This document shows positions 1-12,639 of a DNA stretch of 64,000 nucleotides, piece by piece. Both the position numbers and the translations under genes were made by a program. The stretch's first letter is position 1. Each line of letters opens with the position of its first letter. The stretch comes from Trifolium pratense. Lineage: Eukaryota; Streptophyta; Magnoliopsida; Fabales; Fabaceae. The DNA is taken from the NCBI RefSeq assembly GCF_020283565.1, contig NC_060063.1, positions 25,412,777 to 25,476,776 of the forward strand, given 5' to 3'. The notes under the pieces are model-generated. The model had not been told where the DNA came from, searched no databases, and worked only from the letters and a program-made list of their open reading frames with translations.

Positions 1-1110
1 GGATTTTTCTGCAAGGGCAAAATTGAAATATTGGGGGTATAAAAGAATCACGGGGGGTCGCAGGAGAAAACATCATAAAATACTCCGCTACATTTTTAGG
101 TAAATTGTCATATATATAAACAAGAACATCCATCCAAATAATGGAGAGAACAATAGAGGAAAAACTACCGCTTTGATGAAATTGGTGCTCGAGACTTTGC
201 CAAAGATTTATCACCTTCCAACACGAGATAGCATGGGCAAAATCGATAATAAAAAAAGTGCAACGTATCTTTAGGCTTAGCTATGCCATTACAGAGACCA
301 CAAACGATTTGGCATTAAACATTGTAGTTATGAAGATTAAATTTAGTCGAAAGACAACCTCGAAGCAATCTTCAGCAAAAATGTTTTAATTTTTTAAGAA
401 GCTGCATATCTCATATCTTGCACCATTCACCGTTCACACAGAAGAAACTATCATGGAACATGAGATTTAAATAAAGACAGTAAGCAGTTTTGACAGAATA
501 ATTATCGTTCGGAGGGGCCCTCCAAATGATTGAGTCTTGTGGAGCTCTGGTATGAAGGGAAATTTTGCAAATATCCATAACATGTTGCTTGAAGATTGTG
601 TTGAGAAAAGGGAAATTCCAAGTATTAAGGACAAAATCAAAGAGATGAGAGACATAAACGAATTTAATGATTGATCCAATAGTTAATAGTATTACTTTTG
701 TCACCAATCTTTCATCTTTATCCAATAGTATTACTATGCATAATTCTCCATGTATAACTTGGATTGTACCCAATAATGGCCTCAAAAAAACCACATATAC
801 GGAAATATTTAGCCTTGAGAACTCTAGTAAGAAGGGAGAACGAGTTTGTAATGAGCTTACATTCGTGTTTACCTAAGATATGGCTAAATTGAAGTCTTCA
901 AGATCTCGTAAGTTAGGTCTTCTATTATCTTTGATAATCGTCATTTTATCCCACCTCAATCAATTAATATCAAGACCTCCACTTTTCTTCATGCTCCAAT
1001 AGAAAGAATTCATCATGCATTTTATCTCCTCACCAAGGGTTGTGGGAAGAAGAAAAACACTCATACATCAAGAGGGAATCTCTTGTGCAACAACTTTGAT
1101 AAATATTTAC
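1..1110 (-). pseudogene. Decayed LINE (non-LTR retrotransposon) reverse-transcriptase remnant
   Basis: Read on the minus strand, about 1110 to 880 keeps the pattern of the plant LINE region after the RT core (MMNSFYW, then LRDLEDFNLA), and 794 to 480 keeps the stretch before the zf-RVT zinc-binding domain (IIWRAPPNDNYSVKTAY). Stops and frameshifts break every part, so no protein is made. The element runs off the left edge of the window. It is a different, older copy than the LINE at 1699-3767. Family assignment is good, exact limits are not. Confidence 0.6.
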
Positions 1111-1139
1111 AATGTTTAACAATTACTCCAAATTTTATA

Positions 1140-1540
1140 ACATTGCATTTCGAAAAACGAAAATTATCGACAACTTTTTTTAATCTATAATTTCATATTA
1201 TTAAACTAATGTACTACTTCCGTATAATTAAGAAAAATATTTTCTTTATAGAACATTTCAACTATGATGTCTGGTATGATTGGATGGAAGGAAACAAAAT
1301 TCTTAAATAGTTTCAAATACCTGTCAAAGTAATTGTTGGAGGAAAACATATAAGAAAATTTCTCGTTTGATTTGAACGTCGTCGTAAGTAAACATGTCTC
1401 CTGTTTAAGAAATCAAGCATAATAGTTATTGTTGGATGGAGGAAAACAAATTTATTAAAACATCAATTTGGTTTTCAACTTTATAAGAAATTTTTAATTA
1501 TGTATTTGATTTTGTAAATATTTTAAAGCGTCTTGTTAAT
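1140..1540. other. AT-rich spacer, no gene seen
   Basis: No reading frame with a recognisable family pattern, no clear repeat ends. Short direct similarity exists between the stretches near 1275 and 1435 (a 'tggaggaaaac' phrase), which suggests old repeat debris. Confidence 0.4.
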
Positions 1541-1546
1541 ATATTA

Positions 1547-1647
1547 CCTCTTCTGATCTTAAATATAAGCAAAAGTCAAAACGCGTATTTAGTTTAAATT
1601 TGAGTCAAATATGTTTTGACTTTTGCTTATAGTTAAGACCGGAGGGA
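1547..1647. mobile_element. Stowaway-like MITE, about 100 bp
   Basis: The two ends are inverted copies of each other: the left end reads CCTCTTCTGATCTTAAATAT and the right end is its imperfect reverse complement ending in AAGACCGGAGGGA. TA flanks both ends, the usual Stowaway target. The centre contains the inverted pair AAGCAAAAGTCAAA / TTTGACTTTTGCTT, so the whole element can fold into a hairpin. Confidence 0.65.
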
Positions 1648-1698
1648 TTATCATCTAAGGGCACATATATCAAAAAAAAATATACTCCCTAATACTTT

Positions 1699-3767
1699 TT
1701 TTTTACAACCAAAGACTTATATCATTTTATTATTCAAAATGTGAGTAATACAAAGAGGTAATGACTCAAACGTACAGCGACTAGGCCATGACAACGCCGC
1801 TCTAGCAAGTGTATGAGCAACGTTGTTCGCTTGCCGCTTAATAAACTTTACCATGAAGTTTGGATTACATGACAATAAATTATTAATGCTACAAATAAGT
1901 GAACTAAATTCAGAGCTTCCAACATTTAAATGATGAATTGCATCCACCACACTTTTGGAATCCGTCTCAAATATAACATGAGGTAAGGCACGTTGTCTCA
2001 AAGTCTTCAAAGCTGCTAGTAGTGCCAAGGACTCTCCTTCTACAATGGAGCAATTTCCATTCATCCAAGTTGTTTCTGCTAGCACAAAGCGACCCATATA
2101 ATCACGTACACACCATCCCATGCTTGTCTTATTAAGCTCCTTGTGAAATGTTGCATCGACGTTACATTTATACCAACCAAAACTCGGTTTTTGCCAACAT
2201 ATTCGCTGCTGCTGCTGCTGCCCGTCGACCTGGAATCCTTGTTGTACCTGCTGGATTGCTGCCCATTCATGCCATAGATGTTGAGCCTTGATGCCTAGAG
2301 CGCGTCCCGTTTCATTAGTATCATTCCAAACTTTGTTATTTCTATTGTTCCACAGCACCCACATTAACATAGCAAAAAGGCCAGCCGTATCTCTGTCAAC
2401 ATTAGAGCAGATGGCATGAATTACTTCCCTGGCTTGGCTAGCGCGCTGCAACATAGGCTGAAGAATAGCTTCCAAACCTGCTGCTTGTCTAGCTTGAATA
2501 CTCACCTCACAGCCAACCAATACATGCCAATCGTCTTCAATATCATGGTTACAAAGTGGACATGACAAAGGACAAGGTACATGCCGTTCTTGAAGTCTCA
2601 TGCGCACCGGAAGACAACCTTTACTAATCCTCCATAAAAGATGTTTGGCCTTTGGAGGAGCATGGATTTTCCATAGACTTTGCCAATCATCATGTTGAAG
2701 CTGCACTCCTACATTCCCTGTAATATTCATCATCACTTTATAACCACTCTTAACACTATAATGACCATGTGGATTATCAATCCAAATAAGCTTATCCTCC
2801 TCAATCATATCAAACAAGGGAATCTCAAGAATACTTTTAACAATATGCAATGGAAACATAGCCATAATTTTCTCCTGATTCCATAATTTCATATTAGGTA
2901 GCAAAAGCTCATTAACAGTTGAATTATGTCTACCTTGGGTTTGTGGTGATGGTAACCATGCACTCTCCTTTTCTCTCAACCAAGGGTCACTCATGAGCTT
3001 TATACTAGTTCCATTGTCAACACTCCACCTACAACCATTCATTAAAATAATCCGAGATTTCCAAAGACCTCTCCAAGCATAACTTGAATTATGACCAATT
3101 TTTGACTCAAAAAAAGAGGAATTTGGAAAATACCTTGCTTTGAAAATTTTTGCCACTAGTGTGTTAGGATTTGTCATGATCTTCCACCCTTGCTTAGCAA
3201 TCAACGCCAAGTTGAAAGAATGTAAATCCCGGAAACCCAAACCTCCATGACTTTTTGGTTGTACCATACGGTCCCAAGACAACCAACGGATACCTTTGTT
3301 ATTTACACCGCCACCCCACCAAAAGGAATTCATCATTCTCTCAATATCCTTAATGGTTGACCCCGAAAGAAGATAAACACTCATAACATAGGATGGAATT
3401 GCTTGCAAAACCGACTTTATCATTACTTCTTTCCCGGCTTTAGATAACGCCCTTCCTCTCCACGAATTAATCCGCTTCCATATTCTATCTTTAATATATG
3501 CAAAAACAGCCTTCTTTTTCCTGCCGATCATAGATGGTAGTCCAAGATAGTTACCCGTGCCTAGGACGTGTCTGACTCCCATTATTTTGGATAGATCCTC
3601 CTGATCTGCGCTGCTCAAATTCCTGCTAAAGAACACCTCTGATTTTGTTAAATTTATCTCTTGCCCGGACGCCTCTTCATAAGTTTTTAGGATTTTCATC
3701 ATATGATTAGCTTCTGCCACCGTAGACCTACAAAACAAGAAACAGTCATCAGCAAAAAGAAGGTGGG
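1699..3767 (-). mobile_element. 5'-truncated LINE with long open ORF2 (RT end, zf-RVT, RNase H)
   Basis: A 17-bp target duplication ATACTCCCTAATACTTT at 1682-1698 and 3768-3784 brackets the insertion, and a T run (the poly(A) tail on the minus strand) follows the left copy. One frame stays open from the truncated 5' edge near 3767 to a stop at 1717. In order it holds the RT catalytic FADD box right at the truncation edge, the thumb region with the SFWWGGG and GGLGFRDL patterns, a zf-RVT zinc-binding block (CPLCNHDIEDDWH) and a C-terminal RNase H with its acidic residues (CNVDAT, EGESLAL, ETDSKS). The first inner Met is at 3738, giving 673 residues. Reverse transcription probably aborted at the RT box, so the copy is dead on arrival although its frame is intact, which argues for a young insertion. 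Confidence 0.9.
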
Positions 3768-3932
3768 ATACTCCCTAATACTTTAAAAGGATGAATGTAC
3801 GATTTTTAATGCAAATAGTTTGACCTTTAAAAGGTTGAATGCACGATTTTGAATGCAAATAGTTTTTATTAAATTCATTAACATTTGACCGGGGCACAAG
3901 TTTGGTGCTTTACTCTAATAATTTTTTTATGA

Positions 3933-4324
3933 GGAGGGATCCGTTGACTCTAGGAGTAAGTTTTTATTGACTTACTCCGCTTGATAACTCGATATCGACA
4001 TTATATTTCTTCAATCCAACCGTTGAATTCAAAGATCTCATTGAGTAGATCAATTCCACAAATTTTTATAAAAATTCAAAACCGTTTGATACTTTTTTGA
4101 ATAACTTCAATTGAACGTATAACAAACTTTTTAAAAAACCGTTGAATTTCAATAGTCTGAATACCTAACTATATTTTTTGGATTTTTATAAAAATTTGTG
4201 GAGTTGATCTACTCAATCAGATCTTTGAATTCAACGGTTGGATTGAAGAAATATAATCCCGATATTGAGTTATTAAGCGGAGTAAGTCGATAGAAACTTA
4301 CTCCTGGAATCAACGAATCCCTCC
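3933..4324. mobile_element. Long-TIR MITE (fold-back type), about 390 bp
   Basis: The left 150 bp and the right 150 bp are near-perfect reverse complements. The outer ends read GGAGGGAT(C)CGTTGA and the inverted TCAACGAATCCCTCC; the arms also share GGAGTAAG, ATTCAACGGTTGGATTGAAG and TTTTTATAAAAATT. The centre is short and carries no gene. Long arms suggest a Mutator-type or fold-back MITE; the flanks are T-rich, so the target duplication cannot be read with confidence. Confidence 0.7.
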
Positions 4325-4740
4325 TTTTTTTTTTTTATTTGTAAAATGACAATAATTTGAAAAGAAGGTGACAAACACAATTTTAAACTCACACACATAT
4401 ATATGAAGCAAGTCTTATTAACGAATATAATAATATTTTTAATGAAATGACCTCACAGTCTCGCACTAATTTCTTGGCAACAAAAAAAAGGAAGGAAAGG
4501 ATGAATAAAATTGCAGACTCTATATTTTTGACTTGACAAAAACATAAAAAAGGACCTACTGCACTGCAATTTTTTGTTGAGAAACTGACCAACCAAGAAC
4601 GGCACACAATTAAGAATGGGTGGTAACCGAACTTTAAACTCCTGTGCGAAACAGCAAAGCTTAGTTCAACGCCTCAACCAACCCACCTTCATTTCTAAAC
4701 AGAAAATATGCTAACTTAGTTAAGAAAATTAAATTGGAAA

Positions 4741-4922
4741 ATGTTAACCAGTGTTTGTCTCGAACAATCTTTAAGTATTTTAAATAGTAATTTTTTATTA
4801 AAATTTTATTAAAAAATGTAAAGTCAGTAGATTAAAAATTAAAATGTTTAATATTTTTAATAAATAATACTATAATTTTTTTAATTAAATTTTTTAAAGT
4901 GTTCCCTAAACACGGTTAGTAT
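4741..4922. mobile_element. Small MITE with ATGTTAACCAGTGTTT ends
   Basis: Left end ATGTTAACCAGTGTTT and right end AAACACGGTTAGTAT are imperfect inverted repeats. The interior is almost pure A/T. A relative with similar ends (AATGCTAACGAG...CTCGTTAGTAAT) lies in intron 2 of the GPAT gene at 9674-9848. Confidence 0.5.
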
Positions 4923-5594
4923 CACCCTAATTACTACTCTCTCTAGTCTCTTATTTAAGAAAATTTTTGTTTTTAAGTTTAATGGAATGATTGATGTATT
5001 TGATCTAAAAAATGTACTAAATACCAATCATTCTATGATTTTTTTTTTAAGGAATCATTTTATGAATTTAAAAAGCAAATTTTTTTATATATGCAAGGTG
5101 AACGGTGAAAGGTTGGATAGCGGTTTGTTTGAAACTTTGGCGTGTGTTGAAACGATGAAAAGAAATGTTTTCCGTCTATGAAACCTTATCCAAAGCTGGC
5201 TAATTAATTACTTTGCCACCAATCCTTCATGCATGTGCCAAATGTGTATCACAATTGACAAAAGTTTGATACATCTCCCTTGAAAATGTAGGGCTCATTT
5301 TGAGAGAAATACCACAAATACTTCGACTGCCCCAAAATATAAGGAAAAATTGGTAAAAAAAGATATATTTGGTTAATAATTTGGACTAAATACAATTCAA
5401 GTTTTGATAAGGAGAAAAAAGTTAACATAATAATTAACATGCTAATAATTTGTCATAAAAATAACTTTACTTTTGGTAAATAGACGAAATGCAAAACCAT
5501 TATAAACTCACACATAAGTGAGGAAGCCAGAGTTCGAACCAAAGTCATAATGTTTGGTATAACAATTTCGGCAATTTTTTGACAATTAAAAAAA

Positions 5595-5775
5595 GGGTCA
5601 TGCTAAACAGTGTCCCCGAGCACTAGTTAAGCATACTAAAAAAGGAAATAAGTGATAAAGTTAATGATGAGATATAATAACTTTTTACATCAAGAAAGCT
5701 TTGAATCCACAATTTACGAGATAAAATTTCTATATTTATATCTTTATGCCCCATGGACACTGTTTAACATTTTTC
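5595..5775. mobile_element. MITE copy 1 of a family also present at 48079-48258
   Basis: Starts GGGTCATGCTAAACAGTG and ends with the inverted CACTGTTTAACATTTTT. The interior shares long blocks with 48079-48258 (AAAAAAGGAAATAA, ATGATGAGA, CACAATTTACGAGATAAAAT), so the two are diverged copies of one non-coding element. Confidence 0.65.
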
Positions 5776-5799
5776 TTAAAAAAAAATACTTTTTTTTAT

Positions 5800-6400
5800 A
5801 AATTAAATATATTAGTTAGCTTAATAGATGTCCGCGGAAAAAATAAATGGATATTTCAATTATCTGTATTTAATCGATACAGACGCGGGATTAACACTAC
5901 CTGTGCCCGTAGATATCCGTACCGTTAATAAATTAGTAAAATTACTTAAAAACCTCTAGTTAAATATAAACTCTAGTATTTTTAACTCGTAAAAAAGATA
6001 GTCTTTTCATATTCTTATATTTTCTTTTCATAGGTAAAGAAAACTTTGCATATCCTTTTTTAATCTTTTGAGGCACAACTTTTCATATTCTTCCGTAGAA
6101 GCAATTTTTTATATTCGATAAAAATTATATTTAGCAAAATGTATGAATATTACATGTTACTAATATTTTTATGTCCCTAAAATAAGCTAAACATATTTCT
6201 GATTTTAATAATCAGTCTTCTTGAAAAAAAATGTCATTCATGGATATGAATATCTATAAATATCTGTCGATACCTCAATATTCGTGGATTACCCGCTTAA
6301 CGGATACCTGCACAGATATGAATATCGTATTTATTTAATAGAACGGACACAAATATCATACTATCCACCCTCATGTAGATTGACCAAGAGCATGCCAGTC
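5800..6400. repeat. Degenerate repeat with hAT-like 'ggatatccgt' phrases, no gene
   Basis: The left side (GTCCGCGGAA, CCCGTAGATATCCGTACC) and the right side (CGGATACCTGCACAGATATG, ATATCATACTATCCACCC) resemble in inverted form the ends of a common plant hAT-type MITE. No sharp termini or target duplication could be read, so this is only a likely relic. Confidence 0.3.
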
Positions 6401-6896
6401 AAATAATATTAGAGATGCCCTTTTCAAACTTGATATTATTAGCTCACAAAATTGTCGAACATGATATCAACGGGTGAATTTGATCGAGCGCTATGAACAT
6501 CCAACCAAACTAGAATATGACCCTAAACTTTACTAAAACCGGACATTCAAAAAGCATGCGATTCAAGCTTTCAGCACAAGAATAATCTGCTACACACATA
6601 AGGTAACCGTTTTATTATATTTTTAGTTCCAAAAAAGACAAGAACATAAACTTATCGATTTCAAGTATTTAGATGAAGGCCAAACTTGTCCATGTTTTGA
6701 GTGACTCTTGATTAGTAATCAAACTTATTTGTTGAGATGAACTATGTTGTCTAGGTATGGATACGGTATTGGTATCCGACAGGTACTGGTACAGAATACG
6801 ACATTTTAAAAAAAATAAGGTACACATAGTCTCTATAATTATTTTTTCTAATATAAATAACATTTTATTGTTAAAACAAATTAATTAAATAAGTCA

Positions 6897-6985
6897 TTAG
6901 GTTTGATCTAGTGGTGAGAGATTTAGTAGTATGCATGAGGTTCTAGATTCAATCCTCGTTGCCAACATTGTAAACCCAAAAAAAT
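6897..6985 (+). repeat. tRNA-derived SINE-like fragment
   Basis: Reads like a tRNA in the promoter boxes (box-A-like GATCTAGTGGTGAGAG and box-B-like GGTTCTAGATTCAATCC), followed by an A-rich tail. A diverged copy lies at 38735-38825. It lacks a folded acceptor stem, so it is not a working tRNA gene. Confidence 0.45.
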
Positions 6986-6989
6986 AAAA

Positions 6990-7560
6990 ATAAAAATTAT
7001 ACTTTAAAAGTAATTCAAATTGTTTAAATGACAATAAACCATCAAAATTAAAAAGCAATTTTCTCAAAAAGAGTAACCTTTAGTTCAAGTTCATCGAGAG
7101 AAAAACTAGTAATTAACTTCAAGAATATCAACTTCATTAAATATATATCATCCATCTCTACCACCAATATAATATATTTTTGTTGCTCCTTTATTATAAG
7201 TCTTACTCTTTCTCGATCAAAAAACCGAAAAAGAAAATGTATTTTTTGTATTTGGCAAACTCATCGTATACCTTGCATGTATCCTCTGTCAATTTTTTTT
7301 ATATATTAGATCAGTTTATATATAGAAGAAAATTTTCAATGGTAGTATCGTGAGAGACTCATATATTAATCGGTGAATTGTATTGTGTGTAATCACGCTG
7401 CATGCCGTTAGAATATATAGTCTGTCATATGTCCGATCAATATCGGACGGTCCAAATTTTAAGATTGGATCTTAATTATTTTTAAAATATAAAATTTAAG
7501 TTAAAAATTTAATTAAACAGTTAAGACAATAACCGATTGTAGTACAATCACCTTTCTCCC
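6990..7560. other. AT-rich intergenic spacer, no gene seen
   Basis: No family-like reading frame and no paired repeat ends were found. Composition is A/T dominated with scattered short homopolymers. Confidence 0.4.
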
Positions 7561-7662
7561 ACCACTTAGACTCTGTTTGGCAAAAATAGCGGTCAGCTGA
7601 TAAGCTAACTGATAACTGATGGTTGATAGTTTATAGCTGATGACGGATAACTAATTGAAGTA

Positions 7663-7939
7663 CTCCCTCCGGTCCTTTTTATAAGAAACACTTTGGAATT
7701 TTTATTTGGTCCTTTTTATAAGAAACACTTTGACACAATTCCATTTGTACCCTTATTAAATACAATCAAATAATTCATTATAATGCTAGTACATTAATTA
7801 GAGAGACTTATTTCTCATGCTAGTCAAAGGTTAGTTTTGGAATATAACATAAAATGTTAGAATCATTAATGAGAAAATTTAGCTTCCTTGGTCTGTGTGA
7901 TTTTGTCAAAGTGTTTCTTATAATAAGGACCGGAGGGAG
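7663..7939. mobile_element. Stowaway MITE, 277 bp
   Basis: The ends CTCCCTCCGGTCCTTTTTAT and the inverted ATAAGGACCGGAGGGAG are followed on both sides by TA, the Stowaway target site. The phrase TTATAAGAAACACTTTG occurs twice at the left end and once inverted at the right end. It sits about 300 bp upstream of the GPAT start codon, so it may lie in the promoter. Confidence 0.85.
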
Positions 7940-8233
7940 TATTAGATAAAATTAATGGTTTAACCGGCCGATTCATTAACTAGCTTTTTGAGTAACAATT
8001 ATTAAATCTAGTCATAAATCTAGTTGGTGCAACCATTACCAGCAGCAAGAAAACAAAATTTCCATCATAAATTAGGGGTAACAACTAACAACAAATAAAA
8101 CCGCGATCATTTCCAAGGATAAATCCGTAATTCACCATTTCTGAACCAACATTTAAAACCCAACGTTCCCTCACCTTCCTTTCTCGCGCTCACTCCAAAA
8201 ACAGAGTACACCTGTCACCACCGTAACAGAAAA

Positions 8234-11200
8234 ATGGCACCGCCGAAACTGAAACGTAACTTCCCTCCGATAACTGAATGCAACAGAACTTCTTCGTCGC
8301 ATGAATCCGTCGCCGCCGATCTCGATGGAACTCTTCTCATTTCTCGAAGCTCTTTTCCTTACTTCATGCTTGTTGCTGTTGAAGCCGGAAGTCTCCTCCG
8401 TGGCTTCATTCTTCTTCTCTCCCTTCCTTTTGTTATCATCGCTTATCTCTTTGTTTCTGAATCTTTCGGTATTCAGATGCTGATTTTCATCTCTTTCGCC
8501 GGTCTCAAAATTCGTGATATCGAACTCGCTTCACGCGCTGTTCTTCCAAGGTACTGTAACAACTTTAACAGTGTAACTTTACTCTTTCGTTTATTCGTTT
8601 TCTGATTCTGTTCAATTAGATTCAAATTGATGTGTTTTTGTGCAGATTTTATGCTGCGGATGTGAGGAGAGAGAGTTTTGAAGTTTTTGATCGGTGTAAG
8701 AGGAAGGTAGTGGTGACGGCGAATCCGACGGTGATGGTGGATGCGTTTGTGAAGGATTATCTCGGCGGAGATAAGGTTTTGGGAACGGAAATTGAGGTGA
8801 ATCCTAAGACGAAGAAGGCGACTGGATTTGTGAAGAAACCCGGTGTGCTTGTTGGAGATTTGAAGCGTTTGGCGGTTGAGAAAGAGTTTGGTGATGAATC
8901 GCCTGATGTTGGACTTGGAGATCGGAAAACTGATCATGATTTCATGTCAATATGCAAGGTTTGGCTTCTACTATACAACTAGTTATCATGTTTTATATGT
9001 TGAATGTTGAATTTTGGTGTGAATTGCATGAATCAATTTTATATATCTCTGCAGATTTGAACATTCTTGTTATTTAGTTTACTGATTATAAGTTATAACT
9101 GTGTGGATAAGAGTTAGTATTAGTTTATGATGGATAAATAAATTGATTAATAGATGGAAAATTTGTTTCTGATAAGGTTAATTAATTTGTTGTTAAGTTA
9201 AATAATGACTGATTGAGTTATATCATCAGTCAGATGTAATAGAATGGAATATGTGAATTGATGGTATGATTTTTAAGGCACTTTAATTAATTTTTTCTTA
9301 AGAAAATGACAATTGAAATTTTAAGAGGAACTTGTCAATGTCAAATTAACATAAAGGGTCAATTTTCTTGAATAGTTATATGGAATATAGGTTCTTTCTT
9401 TCCAATAACTTTTCAAATAACAACATAAAGGGTCCATTTTCTTGATTAGGCAATGAAAGATGAGTAGAATCTAACACTTAGATTAGGCAATGAAAGATGA
9501 GCAGAATCTAACACAATTGGTTAGTGCACAATGTGTTTGAGGGTTGTAAATCAGTGATACCAAATTTGATTCATATCCGGAAGGAAAAAGATCAGAGAAC
9601 TTACAAAAGAAGATTGTGTGGGATTTCAAAGAATCCTTATGAGTTGCTATGAATTATCAATATTTTAATAGGAAATGCTAACGAGTATTTTTGGGGTATT
9701 CTTTAAAATCTTAAATAGTAGTAAAATTTTATGAAATATGTGGAGTTAATGTATTGACTATTGAAGATGAAAAATGTTTGACTTATTAAATAAATAATTT
9801 TTTTAAATTGAATATTTAAAGAGTGCCGCAAAAACGCTCGTTAGTAATACTTTTAATATATAATAAGTCCGTAGTGTTTAACTTATGGTGACATAAGTGT
9901 ATGGGATAGGAGCAAATGTTCAATGCAGTGTCTGTAGGGCATGACCATGGGTCATGATGGGGGTCATGATGGGTTAAATTGGAATTTTAATTGAAGTAGC
10001 TGCATTAACTTATACTACGCGGTTGAGTGAATGGTTTAATTTTCATTTTGGCTTATTTTCCAATTGTAAGTTATGTGGGACCCACAGTAATAACCATCCC
10101 AACCAACTACCAGCATTTTCCATGGTCCATTTATTCTTGATATACTGTATAATAATCGATCACGATTTAATTAATGCAGTCATATGGTCCATGTACTACT
10201 AGTTGTACAACCTTAAGTAGGAAATTTGCCACCTACAATTTCCTTCTCATTTATTTCACTCATATGGTTGCTGAAGTCACACCCACCTTTTCTACATTAG
10301 TATACATGAAATTGACCCAAGAAGGATAAAATTCCCGATCTGTATATAGTGAAAGCAAACATAAGAATGAATGAGAAGGATAAAATTCACTCATATGGTG
10401 AAAGCAAACATAAGAATGAATGAATGGACAAATTGACAACACCCTTTATCAATTAGCTTTGGGTTTTGCTAAAGCAATCTTTGGCCTAACTCTTACTAGT
10501 ACTTCTTTAATCTTTGGCCTAACTCTTACTAGTACTTCCTTTAACATATCCCAATCATCATATATAGTTTTGTTTCATCCAATTAACCTTCCTTTTAACA
10601 TATCTTGTTTCATCCAAAAAAAAAGTTATTTTAAGTATTCAAGTCTCATGACATAAAAGACCATATTGTTGTGCCCTTGTAAATTTTACTTTTTGCTTGA
10701 AAGTTCATTAATTCTTTCTAATTAATCACAATGAGACTTCCACTGTATTTATCGTTGATAAATTAAGTGATCAAAGCAACAAAACTATGATATGATGCAA
10801 AAATGCCCTCTAAACTATGATCTAATAACATTAATGTTGATGAATAACAGGAAGGGTACATGGTACCTCCAAACAAATCAGCAAAACCAGTTCCACAAGA
10901 GCGTCTCAAGAGCCGAATCATCTTCCATGACGGCCGCTTCGTACAGCGTCCAGACCCACTAAACGCCATTATCACCTTTGCCTGGATCCCCTTTGGCTTC
11001 ATCCTCTCCATCATCAGAGTTTACTTCAACCTCCCTCTCCCTGAACGCATAGTTCGTTACACCTACGAAATACTTGGCATCAAACTGGTAATCCGTGGCA
11101 ACCGTCCTGCACCGCCTTCTCCAGGAACCCCCGGAAACCTTTATGTCTGCAACCACCGTAGCGCCCTCGACCCCATCGTCATCTCCATTGCCCTTGGCCG

Positions 11201-11729
11201 CAAAGTCTACTGTGTAACTTACAGTGTCAGCAAACTCTCCCGCTTCCTCTCACCAATCCCTGCCATCGCCCTCACCCGTGACCGTGCTGCTGATGCAGCC
11301 CGAATCACTGAGATTCTCCAAAAAGGTGACCTCGTTGTGTGCCCAGAAGGCACCACCTGTCGTGAGCCTTTCTTGCTACGTTTCAGTGCTCTATTTGCTG
11401 AGCTGAGTGATAGGATTGTCCCCGTAGCTGTTGATTGCAAGCAGAACATGTTTTATGGGACCACTGTTCGTGGAGTCAAATTCTGGGACCCTTATTTCTT
11501 TTTCATGAATCCTAGGCCTGTTTATGAGGTTAATTTCCTTGACCGGTTACCAGAAGAAATGTCGGTTAAAGCTGGTGGGAAATCTTCAATTGAGGTTGCT
11601 AATCATGTGCAGAAGGTTTTGGGGGATGTGCTTGGATTTGAGTGTACCAGTTTGACAAGGAAAGATAAGTATTTGTTGCTAGGAGGAAATGATGGGAAGG
11701 TGGAGTCGATGTATGGTGTCAAAAAGTGA
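8234..11729 (+). CDS. GPAT8: Glycerol-3-phosphate acyltransferase, GPAT4/8 type (cutin synthesis)
   Basis: Three exons, 8234-8550, 8646-8958 and 10851-11729, join in frame to 502 residues, the usual size of land-plant sn-2 GPATs. The N-terminal half is a HAD-like phosphatase with an intact motif I (DLDGTLL, residues 29-35) and GDRKTDHD (197-204); GPAT4, 6 and 8 need this domain to release 2-monoacylglycerol, whereas GPAT5/7 have lost key residues. The acyltransferase half shows NHRSALDP (311-318) and [10 protein letters not shown] (374-383). Hydrophobic segments near residues 40-80 and 245-270 fit an ER membrane protein. It moves omega-oxidised acyl groups to glycerol-3-phosphate for cutin. 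Intron 2 is 1.9 kb and holds a MITE and short duplications. The neighbour order with PHT4;4 and CYP86A fits GPAT8; since GPAT4 and GPAT8 are Brassicaceae duplicates, the gene is best read as their co-orthologue. Confidence 0.95.
9370..10560. repeat. Three short tandem duplications in GPAT intron 2
   Basis: Seen directly: AGGCAATGAAAGATGAG occurs twice near 9449 and 9485; GAAAGCAAACATAAGAATGA occurs twice near 10350 and 10398; CTTTGGCCTAACTCTTACTA occurs twice near 10480 and 10513. These local copies make the intron longer but carry no reading frame. Confidence 0.6.
9674..9848. mobile_element. Small MITE in GPAT intron 2
   Basis: Ends AATGCTAACGAGTATTTTTG and inverted AAAACGCTCGTTAGTAAT; A/T-rich non-coding interior. 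Related in ends and length to the element at 4741-4922. It lies inside the second intron of the GPAT gene and does not touch splice sites. Confidence 0.5.
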
Positions 11730-12639
11730 AAAGCATACCACAAATCACCTACTTTCACCAACTATCACTAAAATGGTTTTTAGTTCACTAGTAAGTCAGA
11801 TTCAAGAAGATTAAACCATTGGAATTTCTGAGTTTGGGGTTTGAAGGTTGGAATTCAAGTACTAAGATTTTCATCCAACTTAATTGCAGTATTTTTGGCC
11901 AATAACAAATCCAGATTCCAGCCAGATTCCTTTTTTAGATTCTATATCTAGCATATATTCTCTAAGACAATATTCATCTTATATCCCTGTTTCTTTCTCT
12001 TTTTCCTTCTTGTAACTCTTCACTTCTTTCCATAGTAGTAATAGTACTATTGAATTGAGTGAAAATTAATGTGGAAGTTGAGTTTTCCAGATTACTAAGG
12101 AGAAGATTTGATTCTCTCCTTGTTTGGAAGAGTTAAGTAAGAGGTATATCTGCTTTTCTATTATGCATTAGTAAAATGTTGATAGCAATTGGTATATTTT
12201 ATGAACCCTTTGATATGGGATTGTATAATAGATTACCAATGGCAATGATTTAAGAATTTTGAATGTTCCAAAATTTGATGCTTATACTTTATATCCATTT
12301 AATATCATTAAGTCAGATTTTTCTTTGATTTCTTTTTTATTTTGTTTATTATAGATATCATATATTTTTTGCTTTAATTCCAAATAATACACATGAGTTA
12401 TTTTGCTATCAATGTTAGATAGTGAGTGAAACAGGGGGTGAGATATAATGTATTGTTTAGACTTGGGAAATGATATTTTTACAAGCAAATTTAATAAAAA
12501 TGTAGCAACTCATCAATGAGCATAGCAAAATGTTGCATCTAAAGGGAAATCACAGATGTGTAAAACCTAAACAAGCATAGGAATTCATCATCCAATAATG
12601 TAAGTTAAAACAAAAGTCATTTTTCCTCGCCTTCAACCA

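Noticed and set aside
8473..8937. 154-codon open frame on the minus strand
   Set aside because: It lies opposite GPAT exons 1 and 2, crosses the intron, and shows no family pattern; a shadow of the real coding strand.
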